Translations under genes and position numbers: made by a program | Notes under the pieces: model-generated | The model's input: the letters and a program-made list of their open reading frames with translations, nothing else | The model's database searches: none | Told to the model about the DNA's origin: nothing | Assembly: GCF_017487345.1 (NCBI RefSeq) | Contig: NZ_CP062006.1 | Location: 3,338,501-3,402,500, forward strand | Origin: Brevundimonas pondensis | GTDB taxonomy: Bacteria > Pseudomonadota > Alphaproteobacteria > Caulobacterales > Caulobacteraceae | Length of the DNA: 64,000 nucleotides | Direction: 5' to 3' | Shown: piece by piece, positions 27,808 to 36,381 of the stretch | Layout: every line of letters starts with the position of its first letter | Numbering within the stretch: position 1 is the first letter of the stretch

Positions 27808-28968
27808 ATGAAACTGCCCCTCACGGTCCCGACCTCCGCGGTCGCACGCAACGCCCTGGTCCTGATCGCCGTCGTGGCGTCCGGGGCGGCCCTCTATTGG
27901 TTGCGGGACATCCTGACGCCCCTGGCCATGGCCATCTTCCTGATGATCATGATCGACGGGGTGAAACGCTCGATCGAGCACCGCACCCCCGTGCCGTCAC
28001 GCTTCGCGGGGACGGCGGCGCTGGTTGTGGTGGTCCTGGGATTCCTTCTGTCGATCTGGATCATCGTCGACGGAGCGGCTGGTTTCTTCACCGACGCCTC
28101 GGGGGTGTCAGCCAGCATTGGTCCGCGCCTGGATCACATCATCGCCGACGTCAGCGGCCTGGTGGGGGTCAAGGACCCGCCGACCCTGCAGGACCTGATC
28201 GCCGGCATCGACCTGCGCGGCTGGCTGACGCAGACGGCGATGCAGGCCCAGGGCGTGGCCTCGGGCGCCTTCTTCGTCATGGTCTATCTGGGCTTCCTGC
28301 TGGCCTCGCAGGCGGGCTTCCGCAAGAAGATCGTCGCCATGTTCCCTGACCGCGGCGCCCGCAACGAGGCGCTGGAAGTGTTCAACCGCGTGCGCGGCGG
28401 GGTCGAGGGCTATCTGTGGGTCCAGGCCGTGACCGGGGTGATGATCTGCTTCGTGGCCTGGCTTCTGATGCGGGCCGTGGGGCTTCAGAACGCCGAGTTC
28501 TGGACCTTTGTCATCTTCATCGTCGGCTTCATTCCGGTGCTGGGGGGCGCCATCGCCGGCTGCGCCCCGCCCTTGTTTGCCCTGGTCCAGTTCGAGAGCT
28601 ACTGGCCCGCCCTGATCCTGCTGGTCGGGCTTCAGGCCCTGCTCTTCATCGTCGGCAACATGATCCAGCCGCGGATGCAGGGCGATAATCAGAACATCGA
28701 CCCGGTGGTGGTCCTTCTGGCCCTGGCCCTGTGGGGCAAGATGTGGGGCGTGCCGGGCATGTTCCTGTCCACCCCCCTGGCGGTCATGGCCATGGCCATC
28801 CTGGCCGAGTTCAAGGGCTCGCGCTGGATCGCGGTCCTGCTGTCGGGGGATGGAGAGCCCTATGCGCCGCGCAAGACGCCGCCTGAAAAGCCGAAAGGGG
28901 GCGGCTGGTTCAAGGGCCTTCCGGGGCGCGGCAAGGCGTCGCATGAAAAAGACCCGAAAGAAGGCTGA
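27808..28968 (+). CDS. AI-2E family transporter (TqsA/PerM-like membrane protein)
   Basis: The 386-residue protein has about eight hydrophobic segments: two near the N-terminus ([30 protein letters not shown]), one near 70-90, and a cluster from [13 protein letters not shown] to the end. The motif FIPVLGG with a following Gly-rich helix and [10 protein letters not shown] are typical of the family. Members export small molecules or act in sodium/proton exchange; a role in AI-2 transport is shown for few and should not be assumed. The C-terminal tail is Pro/Lys-rich and cytosolic. ATG at 27808; the frame upstream overlaps the divergent HerA-like gene. Confidence 0.85.
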   Translation: MKLPLTVPTSAVARNALVLIAVVASGAALYWLRDILTPLAMAIFLMIMIDGVKRSIEHRTPVPSRFAGTAALVVVVLGFLLSIWIIVDGAAGFFTDASGVSASIGPRLDHIIADVSGLVGVKDPPTLQDLIAGIDLRGWLTQTAMQAQGVASGAFFVMVYLGFLLASQAGFRKKIVAMFPDRGARNEALEVFNRVRGGVEGYLWVQAVTGVMICFVAWLLMRAVGLQNAEFWTFVIFIVGFIPVLGGAIAGCAPPLFALVQFESYWPALILLVGLQALLFIVGNMIQPRMQGDNQNIDPVVVLLALALWGKMWGVPGMFLSTPLAVMAMAILAEFKGSRWIAVLLSGDGEPYAPRKTPPEKPKGGGWFKGLPGRGKASHEKDPKEG

Positions 28969-28976
28969 TCCTGCCC

Positions 28977-29004
28977 TTGATCCGCCATATCTGGCGACTA
29001 TCTA
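28977..29004 (+). promoter_or_regulatory. Candidate promoter of intergenic sRNA
   Basis: TTGATC (28977-28982) and TATCTA (28999-29004) are separated by 16 bp and begin just after the transporter stop codon. They would place a transcript start near 29011, directly before two C-rich hairpins. Confidence 0.5.
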
Positions 29005-29010
29005 CCCAAT

Positions 29011-29134
29011 CAGACGACGCGGCCTCCCCTCCCCCTCCCGGCCGCGAAGTCCAGAGGACCGGCGCTCCCTCCCCCTCCTGCGCCGGACCCAAGCAGGCCG
29101 TCGAGCGTTCTCGCTCGACGGCCTTGTTCTTTTC
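29011..29134 (+). ncRNA. Candidate trans-acting sRNA with two C-rich loops
   Basis: Three stem-loops follow in order. Hairpin 1: CGCGGCC (29018-29024) pairs with GGCCGCG (29040-29046) around loop TCCCCTCCCCCTCCC. Hairpin 2: CCGGCGC (29059-29065) pairs with GCGCCGG (29080-29086) around loop TCCCTCCCCCTCCT. Hairpin 3 is a strong intrinsic terminator (29096-29123 plus U-rich tail). Both loops share CTCCCCCTCC, complementary to Shine-Dalgarno-like G-rich sequences. Known alphaproteobacterial sRNAs with exposed C-rich loops, such as Caulobacter GsrN and the CCUCCUCCC-loop RNAs, share this architecture. Whether it is a homolog or an independent RNA cannot be told from sequence alone; a 3' UTR of the transporter gene is the alternative. 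Confidence 0.65.
29096..29134 (+). terminator. Rho-independent terminator of candidate sRNA
   Basis: GGCCGTCGAGCG-TTCT-CGCTCGACGGCC is a perfect 12-bp stem with a 4-nt loop, followed by the T-rich TTGTTCTTTT on the plus strand. Confidence 0.88.
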
Positions 29135-29379
29135 AGGCCTCTTTAAAAATTGAAATGACCCATCGTCGGATCGGGGCCGAATTGGGGCGGTTGTTGTCGT
29201 GATTGCGGGTTCTGCGACTAGAATTCGCCCAACTGTGGGCCTCTTGCGCAACATGGTGCGCTGCACACTGAAATTCAGGGTCTGAGCCGCCTCGGACGGC
29301 CTAGCCAGTTCCGCCAGCGGCGCTAAGGTGGCGCGGTCAAATCCCTGCGGCCTAGAGCCGTGCTGTTCGAGACCACACC
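29135..29379 (+). other. Leader/promoter region of glutamate dehydrogenase gene
   Basis: This 245-bp remainder of the transporter-gdh gap includes a short AT-rich run, CTTTAAAAATTGAAATG (29141-29157), and no ORF. No clear operator or riboswitch was recognised; the gdh promoter presumably lies here. Confidence 0.35.
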
Positions 29380-32300
29380 ATGTCCGCCGCTCCGCGCACA
29401 GTTTCCGCCACGCCAGCTGTTCTGGAGGCGCTGGAAGCGGCCTATGCGCGGATTGTCGACGGCCCGCCGGGCGCAGCCGAAAAGTCCTTCCTGGCCCAGG
29501 CCTTCGACGACTACGCCGCCGATGAGACGCCCGAGCTGGGCGGCGACGACCTGGCCGCTCTTCTGGGCCTGGCCTGGCGTTCGGCCCAGAGCCGCAAGGC
29601 GGGCGAAGCCGCCCGCGTCACCGTCAGCCCCCTGGCCGGCGCCGACGGCGCCCCGACCGGCTATGACAGCGTCCTGATCCTGCAGGACGACGCGCCCTTC
29701 CTGGTCGATAGCGTCCTGGGTGAACTGGCCGAGGCCGGCGTCACCGTTCGCGCCCTCTTCCACCCGATCGTCGAGGTCGAGGCGGGTCGTCGCGACTCCC
29801 TGATCATCGTCGTCATCGACCCTCTGCCCCAGGAGCGTCGCGACGCCCTGGGCGAGGGCCTGGCCCAGGCCATGGCCGACGTGCGCGCCGCCGTCACCGA
29901 CCATGCCGCCATGGTCCAGCTGATGCGCGACGCCGTCGAGCAACTGGAGGCCTCGCCGCCCGCCGCTGTCGATCCGGCCGTTCTGGAAGAGAACATCGCC
30001 TTCCTGCGCTGGGCCAAGAGCGACCACTTCGTCTTCCTGGGCGCCCGCGACTACGCCTATCCGCGCAGCGCCGACGGCGGCTATGCCCCTGAGGCTCCGC
30101 TGGAGGTCTCCGACCAGGGTCTGGGCATCCTCAATGATCCCGAGCGTCGCGTGCTGCGCCGCGCCTCGGAACCCGCCGTCCTGACCCCGGCCATGCAGCG
30201 TCAGCTGGACGAGAGCGAGCCGGTCACCGTGGCCAAGGCCAACATGCGCTCGCGCGTGCATCGCCGCGCCTACATGGACTATGTCGGGGTCAAGCGTTAC
30301 GGCGCGGACGGCAAGGCCTCGGGCGAGACCCGTTTCGTCGGCCTGTTCACCGCCGAGGCCTATGACAAGATGGCCAAGGAGGTGCCGCTGATCCGGCGCA
30401 AGGTCGCCAATGCGCTGGAACGCGCCGGCAAGACCCCCGGCAGCCACAACTACAAGCGCCTGAAGAACATCCTCGAGAACTACCCGCGCGACGAGCTGTT
30501 CCAGATCAGCGAGGACGAGCTGCTGGATACGGCGCTCGGCGTCCTGCACCTCTATGACCGTCCGCGCATCCGCCTGTTCACGCGCCGCGACCCGTTCGAC
30601 CGTTTCGTCTCGGTCCTCTGCTTCATCCCGCGCGAACGCTTCGACGCGGGCCTGCGCCAGCGCATCGGCGGCATCCTGGCCAAGGCCTGGGGCGGCCGGG
30701 TCTCGGCCTGGTATCCGCAGCTGACGGACCAGCCGCTGACGCGCGTCCACTACATCATCGGCGTCGAGCCGGGCGCCCACCTGAACCCCGATCCCAAGGC
30801 TCTGGAGGCCGAGGTGGCCGAGGCCGGCCGTAGCTGGATCGACCGCTTCGAGACCGCACTGCGCGCGGCCGACGTGGACGAAGTCGCCGTCGGTCCGACC
30901 AGCGCCAAATGGGCCGAGGGCTTCGGCGTCTCCTACCGCGACCGCTACGACGCCGCCGAGGCCGTGGCCGACCTGGAGCAGTTCGACCGTCTGAACGACG
31001 GCTCGATGGGCGACGGCGTCCACGCCGAGCCGGTGGCCGTTCGCGCCTTCCGCACCGCTGACGAAAGCCCGCTGCAGTTCCGCTTCAAGCTCTATCGTCG
31101 CGGCTCGGCCGTGCCGCTGTCCGACGTCCTGCCGATCCTGGCCGACATGGGTCTGAAGACGCTGGAAGAATCGGACCATGTGGTCCGGACGACCGGCGAC
31201 GCCCCGATCTACATCCACGACTTCCTGCTGGAAGACCCGCGTGGCGAGGCCCTGACCTTCGCCGACATCAAGGCCCCGTTCGAGGCCGCCTTCTCGGCGG
31301 TCTGGACCGGTCGCACCGAGAGCGACGGCTTCAACCGCCTGGTGCTGGAACTGGGCGTCGACTGGCGCGAGGCGGCCCTGATCCGCACCCTGGCCCGCTA
31401 TCGCCAGCAGACCGGTCTGGACCCGTCGCAGGCGGTGCAGGAAACGGCCCTGCGCGAATATCCGACGGTCGCTCGCGCCATCCTGTCGCTGTTCAAGGCC
31501 AAGTTCGACCCGGCCCATGGCGGCAGCGTCGCCGAACGCGAGGCCCTGGTGGCCGAGCTGAACGACAAGATCATCGCCCTGCTTCAGGACGTGAAGAGCC
31601 TGGATCACGACCGGGTGCTGCGCCGCATCGCCCTGCTGATCGGCGCCATCAAGCGCACCAACTTCTATCAGGTCGACGCCGAGGGCGTGGCCAAGCCCCA
31701 CATCTCGATCAAGATCGCCTCGCGCGAGCTTGAGGACCTGCCCCTGCCCAAGCCCTTCCGCGAGATCTTTGTCTGGGCCCCACACATCGAGGGCGTTCAC
31801 CTACGCTTCGGTCCCGTCGCGCGCGGCGGCTTGCGCTGGTCGGACCGTCGTGACGACTTCCGCACCGAGGTCCTGGGTCTGGTGAAGGCCCAACAGGTCA
31901 AGAACTCGGTCATCGTCCCGGTCGGCTCCAAGGGCGGCTTCTATCCCAAGCAACTGCCGGTCGGCGGCGACCGCGACGCGGTCCAGGCCGAAGCCATCCG
32001 CGCCTACAAGACCTTCCTGTCCGGCCTGCTGGACATCACCGACAACATCGTCGGCGAGGGCGCCCCGGTGCGTCCGGCCAATGTCGTGGCCTGGGAAGGC
32101 GACGACCCCTATCTGGTCGTGGCCGCCGACAAGGGCACGGCGACCTTCTCGGACATCGCCAACGGCGTGAGCCAGTCCTACGGCTTCTGGCTGGATGACG
32201 CCTTCGCCTCGGGCGGTTCGGTCGGTTACGACCACAAGGAGATGGGCATCACGGCGCGCGGCGCCTGGGAGGCGGTCAAGCGCCACTTCCGCGAGATGGG

Positions 32301-34239
32301 CAAGGACATCCAGTCCGAGCCCTTCACCGTGGTCGGCGTGGGCGACATGTCTGGCGACGTCTTCGGCAACGGCATGCTGCTGTCCAAGGCGATCAAGCTG
32401 GTCGCCGCCTTCGATCACCGCGACATCTTCATCGACCCCAACCCGGACACGGCCAAGTCGTGGGAAGAGCGCAAGCGTCTGTTCGAGACGCCGCGCACCA
32501 GCTGGCAGGACTATGACAAGGGCCTGATCTCGCAAGGCGGCGGCGTCTTCTCGCGCTCGGCCAAGACCATTGAGCTGACGCCGGAAATCAAGGCGCTGCT
32601 GGACATCGAGGCCGACAGCGTCGACCCGACCACCCTGATGCAGGCCATCCTCAAGGCCCGCGCCGAGCTGCTCTACTTCGGCGGCATCGGCACCTACATC
32701 AAGGGCGGCGGCGAGACCAACGCCCAGGCCGGCGACAAGGCCAATGACGCCATCCGCATCAATGGCGGCGACGTGCGCGCCCTGGTCCTCGGCGAAGGCG
32801 CCAACCTGGGCGCCACACAGCTGGGCCGCATCGAGGCGGCGCGGGCGGGCATGCGCCTGAACACGGACGCCATCGACAACTCGGCCGGTGTGGACTCGTC
32901 CGACCATGAGGTGAACATCAAGATCCTCACCGGCGGCGCCATCGCTTCGGGCAACCTCAAGGCTGAGGACCGCAACGCCCTGCTGAAGTCGATGACCGAC
33001 GAGGTCGGCCTCAAGGTCCTGGTTCACAACTACGATCAGACCCTGGCGGTCAGCCTGCAACAGGCCGAAGGCGCCGAGGCGCTGGACGCGCAGCAGGCCT
33101 TCATGCAGCACCTGTCCTCGATCGGTAAGCTGAACCGCGCGGTGGAATACCTGCCCGACGACGCCCGCATAGCCGAGATGAAGCTGCAGGGCACGGCCCT
33201 GACCCGCCCTGAACTGGCGGTGCTGACGGCCTATTCCAAGCTGGAGCTGTTCGATGAGATCGTCGGCTCTTCGGCCCCCGACGACGCCTTCTTCGAGCGC
33301 CTCCTGGTCCACTACTTCCCGGCCCCGCTGGCGAAGTTCGAAGACGACATGAAGCGTCACCGCCTGCGTCGCGACATCATCGCCACCGTGCTGTCGAACG
33401 AGATCGTCAACATGGCCGGGCCGACCTTCCCCGACCGCCTGCGGGCGGCGGCGGAATGCGACACCGCCGCCATGGTCACGGCCTTCGAGACCGCGCGTCA
33501 GGTCTTCCGCCTGGACCAGGCCTGGAAGGCGGTTTCGGCGCTGGACCTCAAGATTCCGGCCGAGGCCCAGACGGCCCTGTATCGCGAGATCGCCAAGGTC
33601 CTGCGTCGTCAGACCTATTGGCTGGCCCGTCGCGCCGCCCGCACCGAAACCACGGTGGGCGGCATGATCGCCGCCTATCAGCCCGCCGCCGACGCCCTGC
33701 GCGCCGCCGGCCCCGAGGTGCTGTCGCGCTTCGAGCAGCGTCAGTACGAAGCCCGCGTCGCCACCTTCGTCGGCCTGGGCGCGCCGGAAGACCTGGCGCG
33801 CGATATCGCCCTGCTGCGGCCCATGGTGGCCACGGCTGACATCGGCGACCTGGCCAATGAACTGGGCTGGAGCGCCCCGGCCATGGCCCGCCTCTATCAC
33901 CAGGTCGGCGCCGCCTTCGACTTCGACCGCCTGCGTGTCGCAGCCGGTTCGGTGCCGTCGGGCGATCACTTCGATCGTCTGGCCGTGCGCCGTCTGATCC
34001 AGGACCTGATGGCCGAGCAGCAGCAGCTGACCCGCGCCGTGGCCAAGGCCTCGGCTGAGGCGGCGGGCGCCAGCGAGGAAACCGCTGAGACCGCTGTCGA
34101 CGCCTGGATCGGCGCTCGCATCGGCCAGGTCGAATCCCTGCGCGCCTCGGTCGACGAGATCGAGACCTCGGGCACGGGCTGGACCTTCGCCAAGCTGACC
34201 ATCGCCAACGGGGCTATTCGCGAAGTCTTGGGTAGCTAA
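29380..34239 (+). CDS. gdhZ: NAD-specific glutamate dehydrogenase, large (180-kDa) type
   Basis: This 1619-residue enzyme oxidises glutamate to 2-oxoglutarate and ammonia with NAD. The size is right for the large NAD-GDH class, which has N-terminal ACT-like domains, a central catalytic domain and a C-terminal extension. The catalytic region is visible as GPVARGGLRWSDRRDDFRTE, followed by VIVPVGSKGGFYPK with the catalytic lysines, then the nucleotide-binding segment VGVGDMSGDVFGNGM. In Caulobacter the equivalent enzyme GdhZ binds FtsZ and links amino-acid metabolism to division. It has a long leader and is followed by a bulged-hairpin element two bases after its stop. Confidence 0.95.
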   Translation: MSAAPRTVSATPAVLEALEAAYARIVDGPPGAAEKSFLAQAFDDYAADETPELGGDDLAALLGLAWRSAQSRKAGEAARVTVSPLAGADGAPTGYDSVLILQDDAPFLVDSVLGELAEAGVTVRALFHPIVEVEAGRRDSLIIVVIDPLPQERRDALGEGLAQAMADVRAAVTDHAAMVQLMRDAVEQLEASPPAAVDPAVLEENIAFLRWAKSDHFVFLGARDYAYPRSADGGYAPEAPLEVSDQGLGILNDPERRVLRRASEPAVLTPAMQRQLDESEPVTVAKANMRSRVHRRAYMDYVGVKRYGADGKASGETRFVGLFTAEAYDKMAKEVPLIRRKVANALERAGKTPGSHNYKRLKNILENYPRDELFQISEDELLDTALGVLHLYDRPRIRLFTRRDPFDRFVSVLCFIPRERFDAGLRQRIGGILAKAWGGRVSAWYPQLTDQPLTRVHYIIGVEPGAHLNPDPKALEAEVAEAGRSWIDRFETALRAADVDEVAVGPTSAKWAEGFGVSYRDRYDAAEAVADLEQFDRLNDGSMGDGVHAEPVAVRAFRTADESPLQFRFKLYRRGSAVPLSDVLPILADMGLKTLEESDHVVRTTGDAPIYIHDFLLEDPRGEALTFADIKAPFEAAFSAVWTGRTESDGFNRLVLELGVDWREAALIRTLARYRQQTGLDPSQAVQETALREYPTVARAILSLFKAKFDPAHGGSVAEREALVAELNDKIIALLQDVKSLDHDRVLRRIALLIGAIKRTNFYQVDAEGVAKPHISIKIASRELEDLPLPKPFREIFVWAPHIEGVHLRFGPVARGGLRWSDRRDDFRTEVLGLVKAQQVKNSVIVPVGSKGGFYPKQLPVGGDRDAVQAEAIRAYKTFLSGLLDITDNIVGEGAPVRPANVVAWEGDDPYLVVAADKGTATFSDIANGVSQSYGFWLDDAFASGGSVGYDHKEMGITARGAWEAVKRHFREMGKDIQSEPFTVVGVGDMSGDVFGNGMLLSKAIKLVAAFDHRDIFIDPNPDTAKSWEERKRLFETPRTSWQDYDKGLISQGGGVFSRSAKTIELTPEIKALLDIEADSVDPTTLMQAILKARAELLYFGGIGTYIKGGGETNAQAGDKANDAIRINGGDVRALVLGEGANLGATQLGRIEAARAGMRLNTDAIDNSAGVDSSDHEVNIKILTGGAIASGNLKAEDRNALLKSMTDEVGLKVLVHNYDQTLAVSLQQAEGAEALDAQQAFMQHLSSIGKLNRAVEYLPDDARIAEMKLQGTALTRPELAVLTAYSKLELFDEIVGSSAPDDAFFERLLVHYFPAPLAKFEDDMKRHRLRRDIIATVLSNEIVNMAGPTFPDRLRAAAECDTAAMVTAFETARQVFRLDQAWKAVSALDLKIPAEAQTALYREIAKVLRRQTYWLARRAARTETTVGGMIAAYQPAADALRAAGPEVLSRFEQRQYEARVATFVGLGAPEDLARDIALLRPMVATADIGDLANELGWSAPAMARLYHQVGAAFDFDRLRVAAGSVPSGDHFDRLAVRRLIQDLMAEQQQLTRAVAKASAEAAGASEETAETAVDAWIGARIGQVESLRASVDEIETSGTGWTFAKLTIANGAIREVLGS

Positions 34240-34240
34240 A

Positions 34241-34280
34241 GCGCTATCGCTCGCCGCGCGGCGGCTCGCTGCTTGAGCGC
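34241..34280 (+). repeat. Long-form (40-nt) bulged-hairpin element after gdhZ
   Basis: Outer stem GCGCT/AGCGC, bulge ATC, inner stem with GCCGC-GCG-GCGGC flanked by CTC/TCG, bulge TGCTTG. The core begins two bases after the gdhZ TAA, in sense orientation. Confidence 0.8.
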
Positions 34281-34304
34281 AGCCGCGTGACTATCGCCTA
34301 TAAA

Positions 34305-34347
34305 GAGGCCCGCTCGTTTCGTCGTTCGCGACGAGGCGGGCGGGCCT
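34305..34347 (+). terminator. Likely terminator downstream of gdhZ
   Basis: AGGCCCGC near 34306 pairs with the GCGGGCGGGCCT segment near 34336-34347, enclosing an inner CGTCG-TTCG-CGACG hairpin. The T tract is short, so strength is uncertain. Confidence 0.5.
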
Positions 34348-34415
34348 TGGCGTTTGGGGCGGCTTGGCGTTAGGTGGTCGCCGCTGTTCAGAGATCCGCT
34401 AAGGCCGCCCGTCCC

Positions 34416-34883
34416 ATGCCCAGGAAGTTTCTCGTCGTCGTCGACGACAGTCCCGAGTTCGGCGCCGCCCTCGGCTACGCCGCCCGGCGCGCCAAATCGA
34501 CGGGGGGCCGCGTCGTCCTGTTGCGCGCCCTGCCGGGCGGCTCCGACGAGCACTGGTCCGGCGTCCGCGACGAAATCCGTCGCCAGCAGCGCGAGGAGGC
34601 CGAGCTTCTCCTCAACCGGATCGGCGAAGAAGCCGCCGAGAAATCCGGAGCCCCGCCCATCTTCATCATTGAGGAAGGTGATCCCCAGGGCGCCATCCGC
34701 AAGACCGTCGGCGCCGACCCCGACATCAAGATCCTGGTTCTGGCGGCGGGGTCTGGCTCGCGCGGGCCCGGTCCCCTGGTCTCGGCCGTGCTGAAACAGG
34801 GCGGCGCCTTCACTGGCCGCAAACTGCCCGTGACCATCGTCCCCGGCGAACTGACCGAGGCCGACATCGAAGACCTGGCATAA
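34416..34883 (+). CDS. Universal stress protein (UspA family)
   Basis: The 155-residue protein is a single Usp domain: FLVVVDDSPEFGAALGYAA at the N-terminus, VVLLRALPG, and a C-terminal nucleotide-loop-like VLAAGSGSRGPGPL, resembling the G-x2-G-x9-G(S/T) ATP motif. Usp proteins act in stress survival, and ATP-binding members may sense energy state. The ATG at 34416 matches the conserved MPRKFLVVVDDS. It lies between gdhZ and nfu, each separated by structured elements, so these are probably independent transcripts or processed units. Confidence 0.85.
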   Translation: MPRKFLVVVDDSPEFGAALGYAARRAKSTGGRVVLLRALPGGSDEHWSGVRDEIRRQQREEAELLLNRIGEEAAEKSGAPPIFIIEEGDPQGAIRKTVGADPDIKILVLAAGSGSRGPGPLVSAVLKQGGAFTGRKLPVTIVPGELTEADIEDLA

Positions 34884-34891
34884 TTCTAAGG

Positions 34892-34933
34892 GTCGCTACC
34901 GCTCGGCTCGCGGAGCCTCGCTGCTTGAGCGAC
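34892..34933 (+). repeat. Long-form bulged-hairpin element after the usp gene
   Basis: Outer 6-bp stem GTCGCT/AGCGAC, bulge ACC, inner GGCTC-GCG-GAGCC flanked by CTC/TCG, bulge TGCTTG. It starts nine bases after the usp stop. Outer and inner stems both differ from other copies but still pair. Confidence 0.8.
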
Positions 34934-34989
34934 GATTAGCGCCGTTCAAGGGTCTTGAAGATGTCGCGCAGGGGGCGCATCTCCCGGCC

Positions 34990-35547
34990 ATGTTCATCCA
35001 GACCGAACCCACGCCGAACCCGAATGTCCTGAAATTCCTGCCGGGCCGCGACGTGGCCCCGCAAGGCGTGCTGGAATACCGCACCATAGACGAGGCGGCG
35101 GCTTCGCCCCTGGCCGAGGCCCTGTTCGAACTGGAGGGCGTCGAGGGGGTCTTCTTCGGCGCCGACTATGTTTCAGTCACGCGCGGCGTTCAGGCCCCAG
35201 ACTGGAGCGCGATGAAGGCGCCCATCCTGTCGGTCATCATGGACCACTTCGTTTCCGGCGCGCCGCTGACGCGCGACGCTCCGACGACGGCCGAGGACGC
35301 CGGCGAGGACACTGAGATCGTCGCCGAGATCAAGGGCCTGCTGGACAGCCGCATCCGCCCAGCCGTGGCCCAGGACGGCGGCGACATCCTGTTCGACCAC
35401 TTCGACGAGGAAACCGGGGTCCTGCGTCTGCGGATGCGCGGCGCCTGCTCGGGCTGCCCCTCCTCCTCGGCCACGCTCAAGGCCGGCGTCGAACAGATGA
35501 TGCGCCACTACATCCCCGAAGTGACCAGCGTTGAACAGGTGATTTAA
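34990..35547 (+). CDS. NifU-like/Nfu iron-sulfur cluster carrier protein
   Basis: The 185-residue protein has the N-terminal Nfu domain (FIQTEPTPNPNVLKFLPG) and a C-terminal NifU domain with the cluster-ligating CSGCPSS motif (CxxC) near residue 155. Nfu proteins receive [4Fe-4S] clusters from the assembly system and pass them to target enzymes; aconitases, both encoded in this window, are typical targets. No isc or suf genes are in view. It is followed by the extended repeat at 35555. Confidence 0.92.
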   Translation: MFIQTEPTPNPNVLKFLPGRDVAPQGVLEYRTIDEAAASPLAEALFELEGVEGVFFGADYVSVTRGVQAPDWSAMKAPILSVIMDHFVSGAPLTRDAPTTAEDAGEDTEIVAEIKGLLDSRIRPAVAQDGGDILFDHFDEETGVLRLRMRGACSGCPSSSATLKAGVEQMMRHYIPEVTSVEQVI

Positions 35548-35554
35548 GCAAGAG

Positions 35555-35650
35555 GCGCTATCGCTCGCGACGCGGTCGCTCGCTGCTTCAGCGCGCGCGA
35601 AGCGCCAGGCCGCGTCGGGTCGAAAAGGCGGAGCCTTTTGACTGCGGCCT
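35555..35650 (+). repeat. Extended bulged-hairpin repeat after nfu (core 35555-35594)
   Basis: The core has outer stem GCGCT/AGCGC, bulge ATC, inner GCGAC-GCG-GTCGC, and bulge TGCTTC (one base off TGCTTG). It starts seven bases after the nfu stop. The extension 35595-35650 matches that of the copy at 13801-13920, including GCGAAGCGCCAGGCCGCGTC and GGGTCGAAA, then AAGGCGGAG.CTTTTGAC.GCGGCC, but lacks the 24-base insertion. Confidence 0.78.
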
Positions 35651-35657
35651 ACCAAGA

Positions 35658-35673
35658 TGTTTCACATGAAACA
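35658..35673. promoter_or_regulatory. parS-like palindrome upstream of XRE regulator
   Basis: TGTTTCACATGAAACA matches parS at 15 of 16 positions, but the changed base is in the centre (CG to CA). It lies 36 bp before the start of an XRE regulator gene and about 19 kb from the origin. It could be a weak ParB site or an operator. Confidence 0.45.
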
Positions 35674-35685
35674 CTATCGTCCGAA

Positions 35686-35717
35686 CGGGCCATGGGGCAT
35701 GATCGCCCCATGGCCCG
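35686..35717. promoter_or_regulatory. Perfect 13-bp inverted repeat over an XRE start codon
   Basis: CGGGCCATGGGGC (35686-35698) and GCCCCATGGCCCG (35705-35717) are perfect inverted copies with a 6-bp spacer ATGATC. The right arm contains the start ATG (35710). Such a dyad could be an autoregulatory operator, or as RNA could hide the start codon. Confidence 0.75.
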
Positions 35718-36312
35718 TTTCACATCCGATGATGACGCCGGGACCGAGGGGCGCGCCCTCGGCGAGGCCCTGTTCGCCCTGCGACGCGAGCGCGGGCTGA
35801 GTCAGGCCGAGGCCGGCGCGAGAATCGGCATGACCAGCCAGGGCTGGGGCCTGTACGAGGCCGGCAAGCGCCCCGGTCTTTTCCGCCCTGACGTGCAGCG
35901 CCGCCTGACCGGCGCCCTGGACGCCACGCCCGAGGACCTGGCCCTTCTGGTCGGCGTCGTCCCGGCCCCGGTTTCTCCGCCCAAACCGCCGTCTGACGGG
36001 CTTCAGGCGCGTGGCCGCGCCTTCGAGGCCGCGCCGGTCGTCGAACGGCGGCGGCTGCAGCTCTCGACCGACGACCTGGCGCCCTGGGCCGCCGCCGGGA
36101 CGGTGCTGGAATATGCGCCCGACCGCTGGCCGCGTCGGGATCAGGGCTGCATCATCGAGATGGACGACGGTTCGCTGCGGGCGCGGCTCTATGTCCGCTC
36201 GGACGAGGCGGAGCTGGTGGTGCGCGGCGCCGGGGCTCTTTTGACCATCGAGCGTATTCCGCGCGCTCGCGCTCGATCCGTTGCAGCGGTCGTCGCCCGG
36301 CTGGACGATTGA
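35710..36312 (+). CDS. XRE-family transcriptional regulator with C-terminal domain
   Basis: The 200-residue protein has an N-terminal Cro/C1-type helix-turn-helix (LFALRRERGLSQAEAGARIGMTSQGWGLYEAGKRPGLFRPDVQ split across residues 20-60) and a Pro-rich linker at about 85-95. The C-terminal half (LAPWAAAGTVLEYAPDRWPRRDQGCIIE) resembles a phage-repressor-type or sensory beta domain, without an obvious Ser-Lys peptidase dyad. The start at 35710 lies in a perfect inverted repeat; an upstream ATG (35692, in the left arm) would add six residues. Targets are unknown; autoregulation is suggested by the dyad. Confidence 0.75.
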   Translation: MARFTSDDDAGTEGRALGEALFALRRERGLSQAEAGARIGMTSQGWGLYEAGKRPGLFRPDVQRRLTGALDATPEDLALLVGVVPAPVSPPKPPSDGLQARGRAFEAAPVVERRRLQLSTDDLAPWAAAGTVLEYAPDRWPRRDQGCIIEMDDGSLRARLYVRSDEAELVVRGAGALLTIERIPRARARSVAAVVARLDD

Positions 36313-36381
36313 TGAAACGAAATAGTTGTGTTTCATTGAATCCTGTGAAACTCTCTCTTCGCCATCAGGGAGACGTCGCCC

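Noticed and set aside
29323..31800. Long open frame (about 825 codons) antisense to gdhZ
   Set aside because: It is a high-GC shadow frame of gdhZ with no recognisable domain or RBS.
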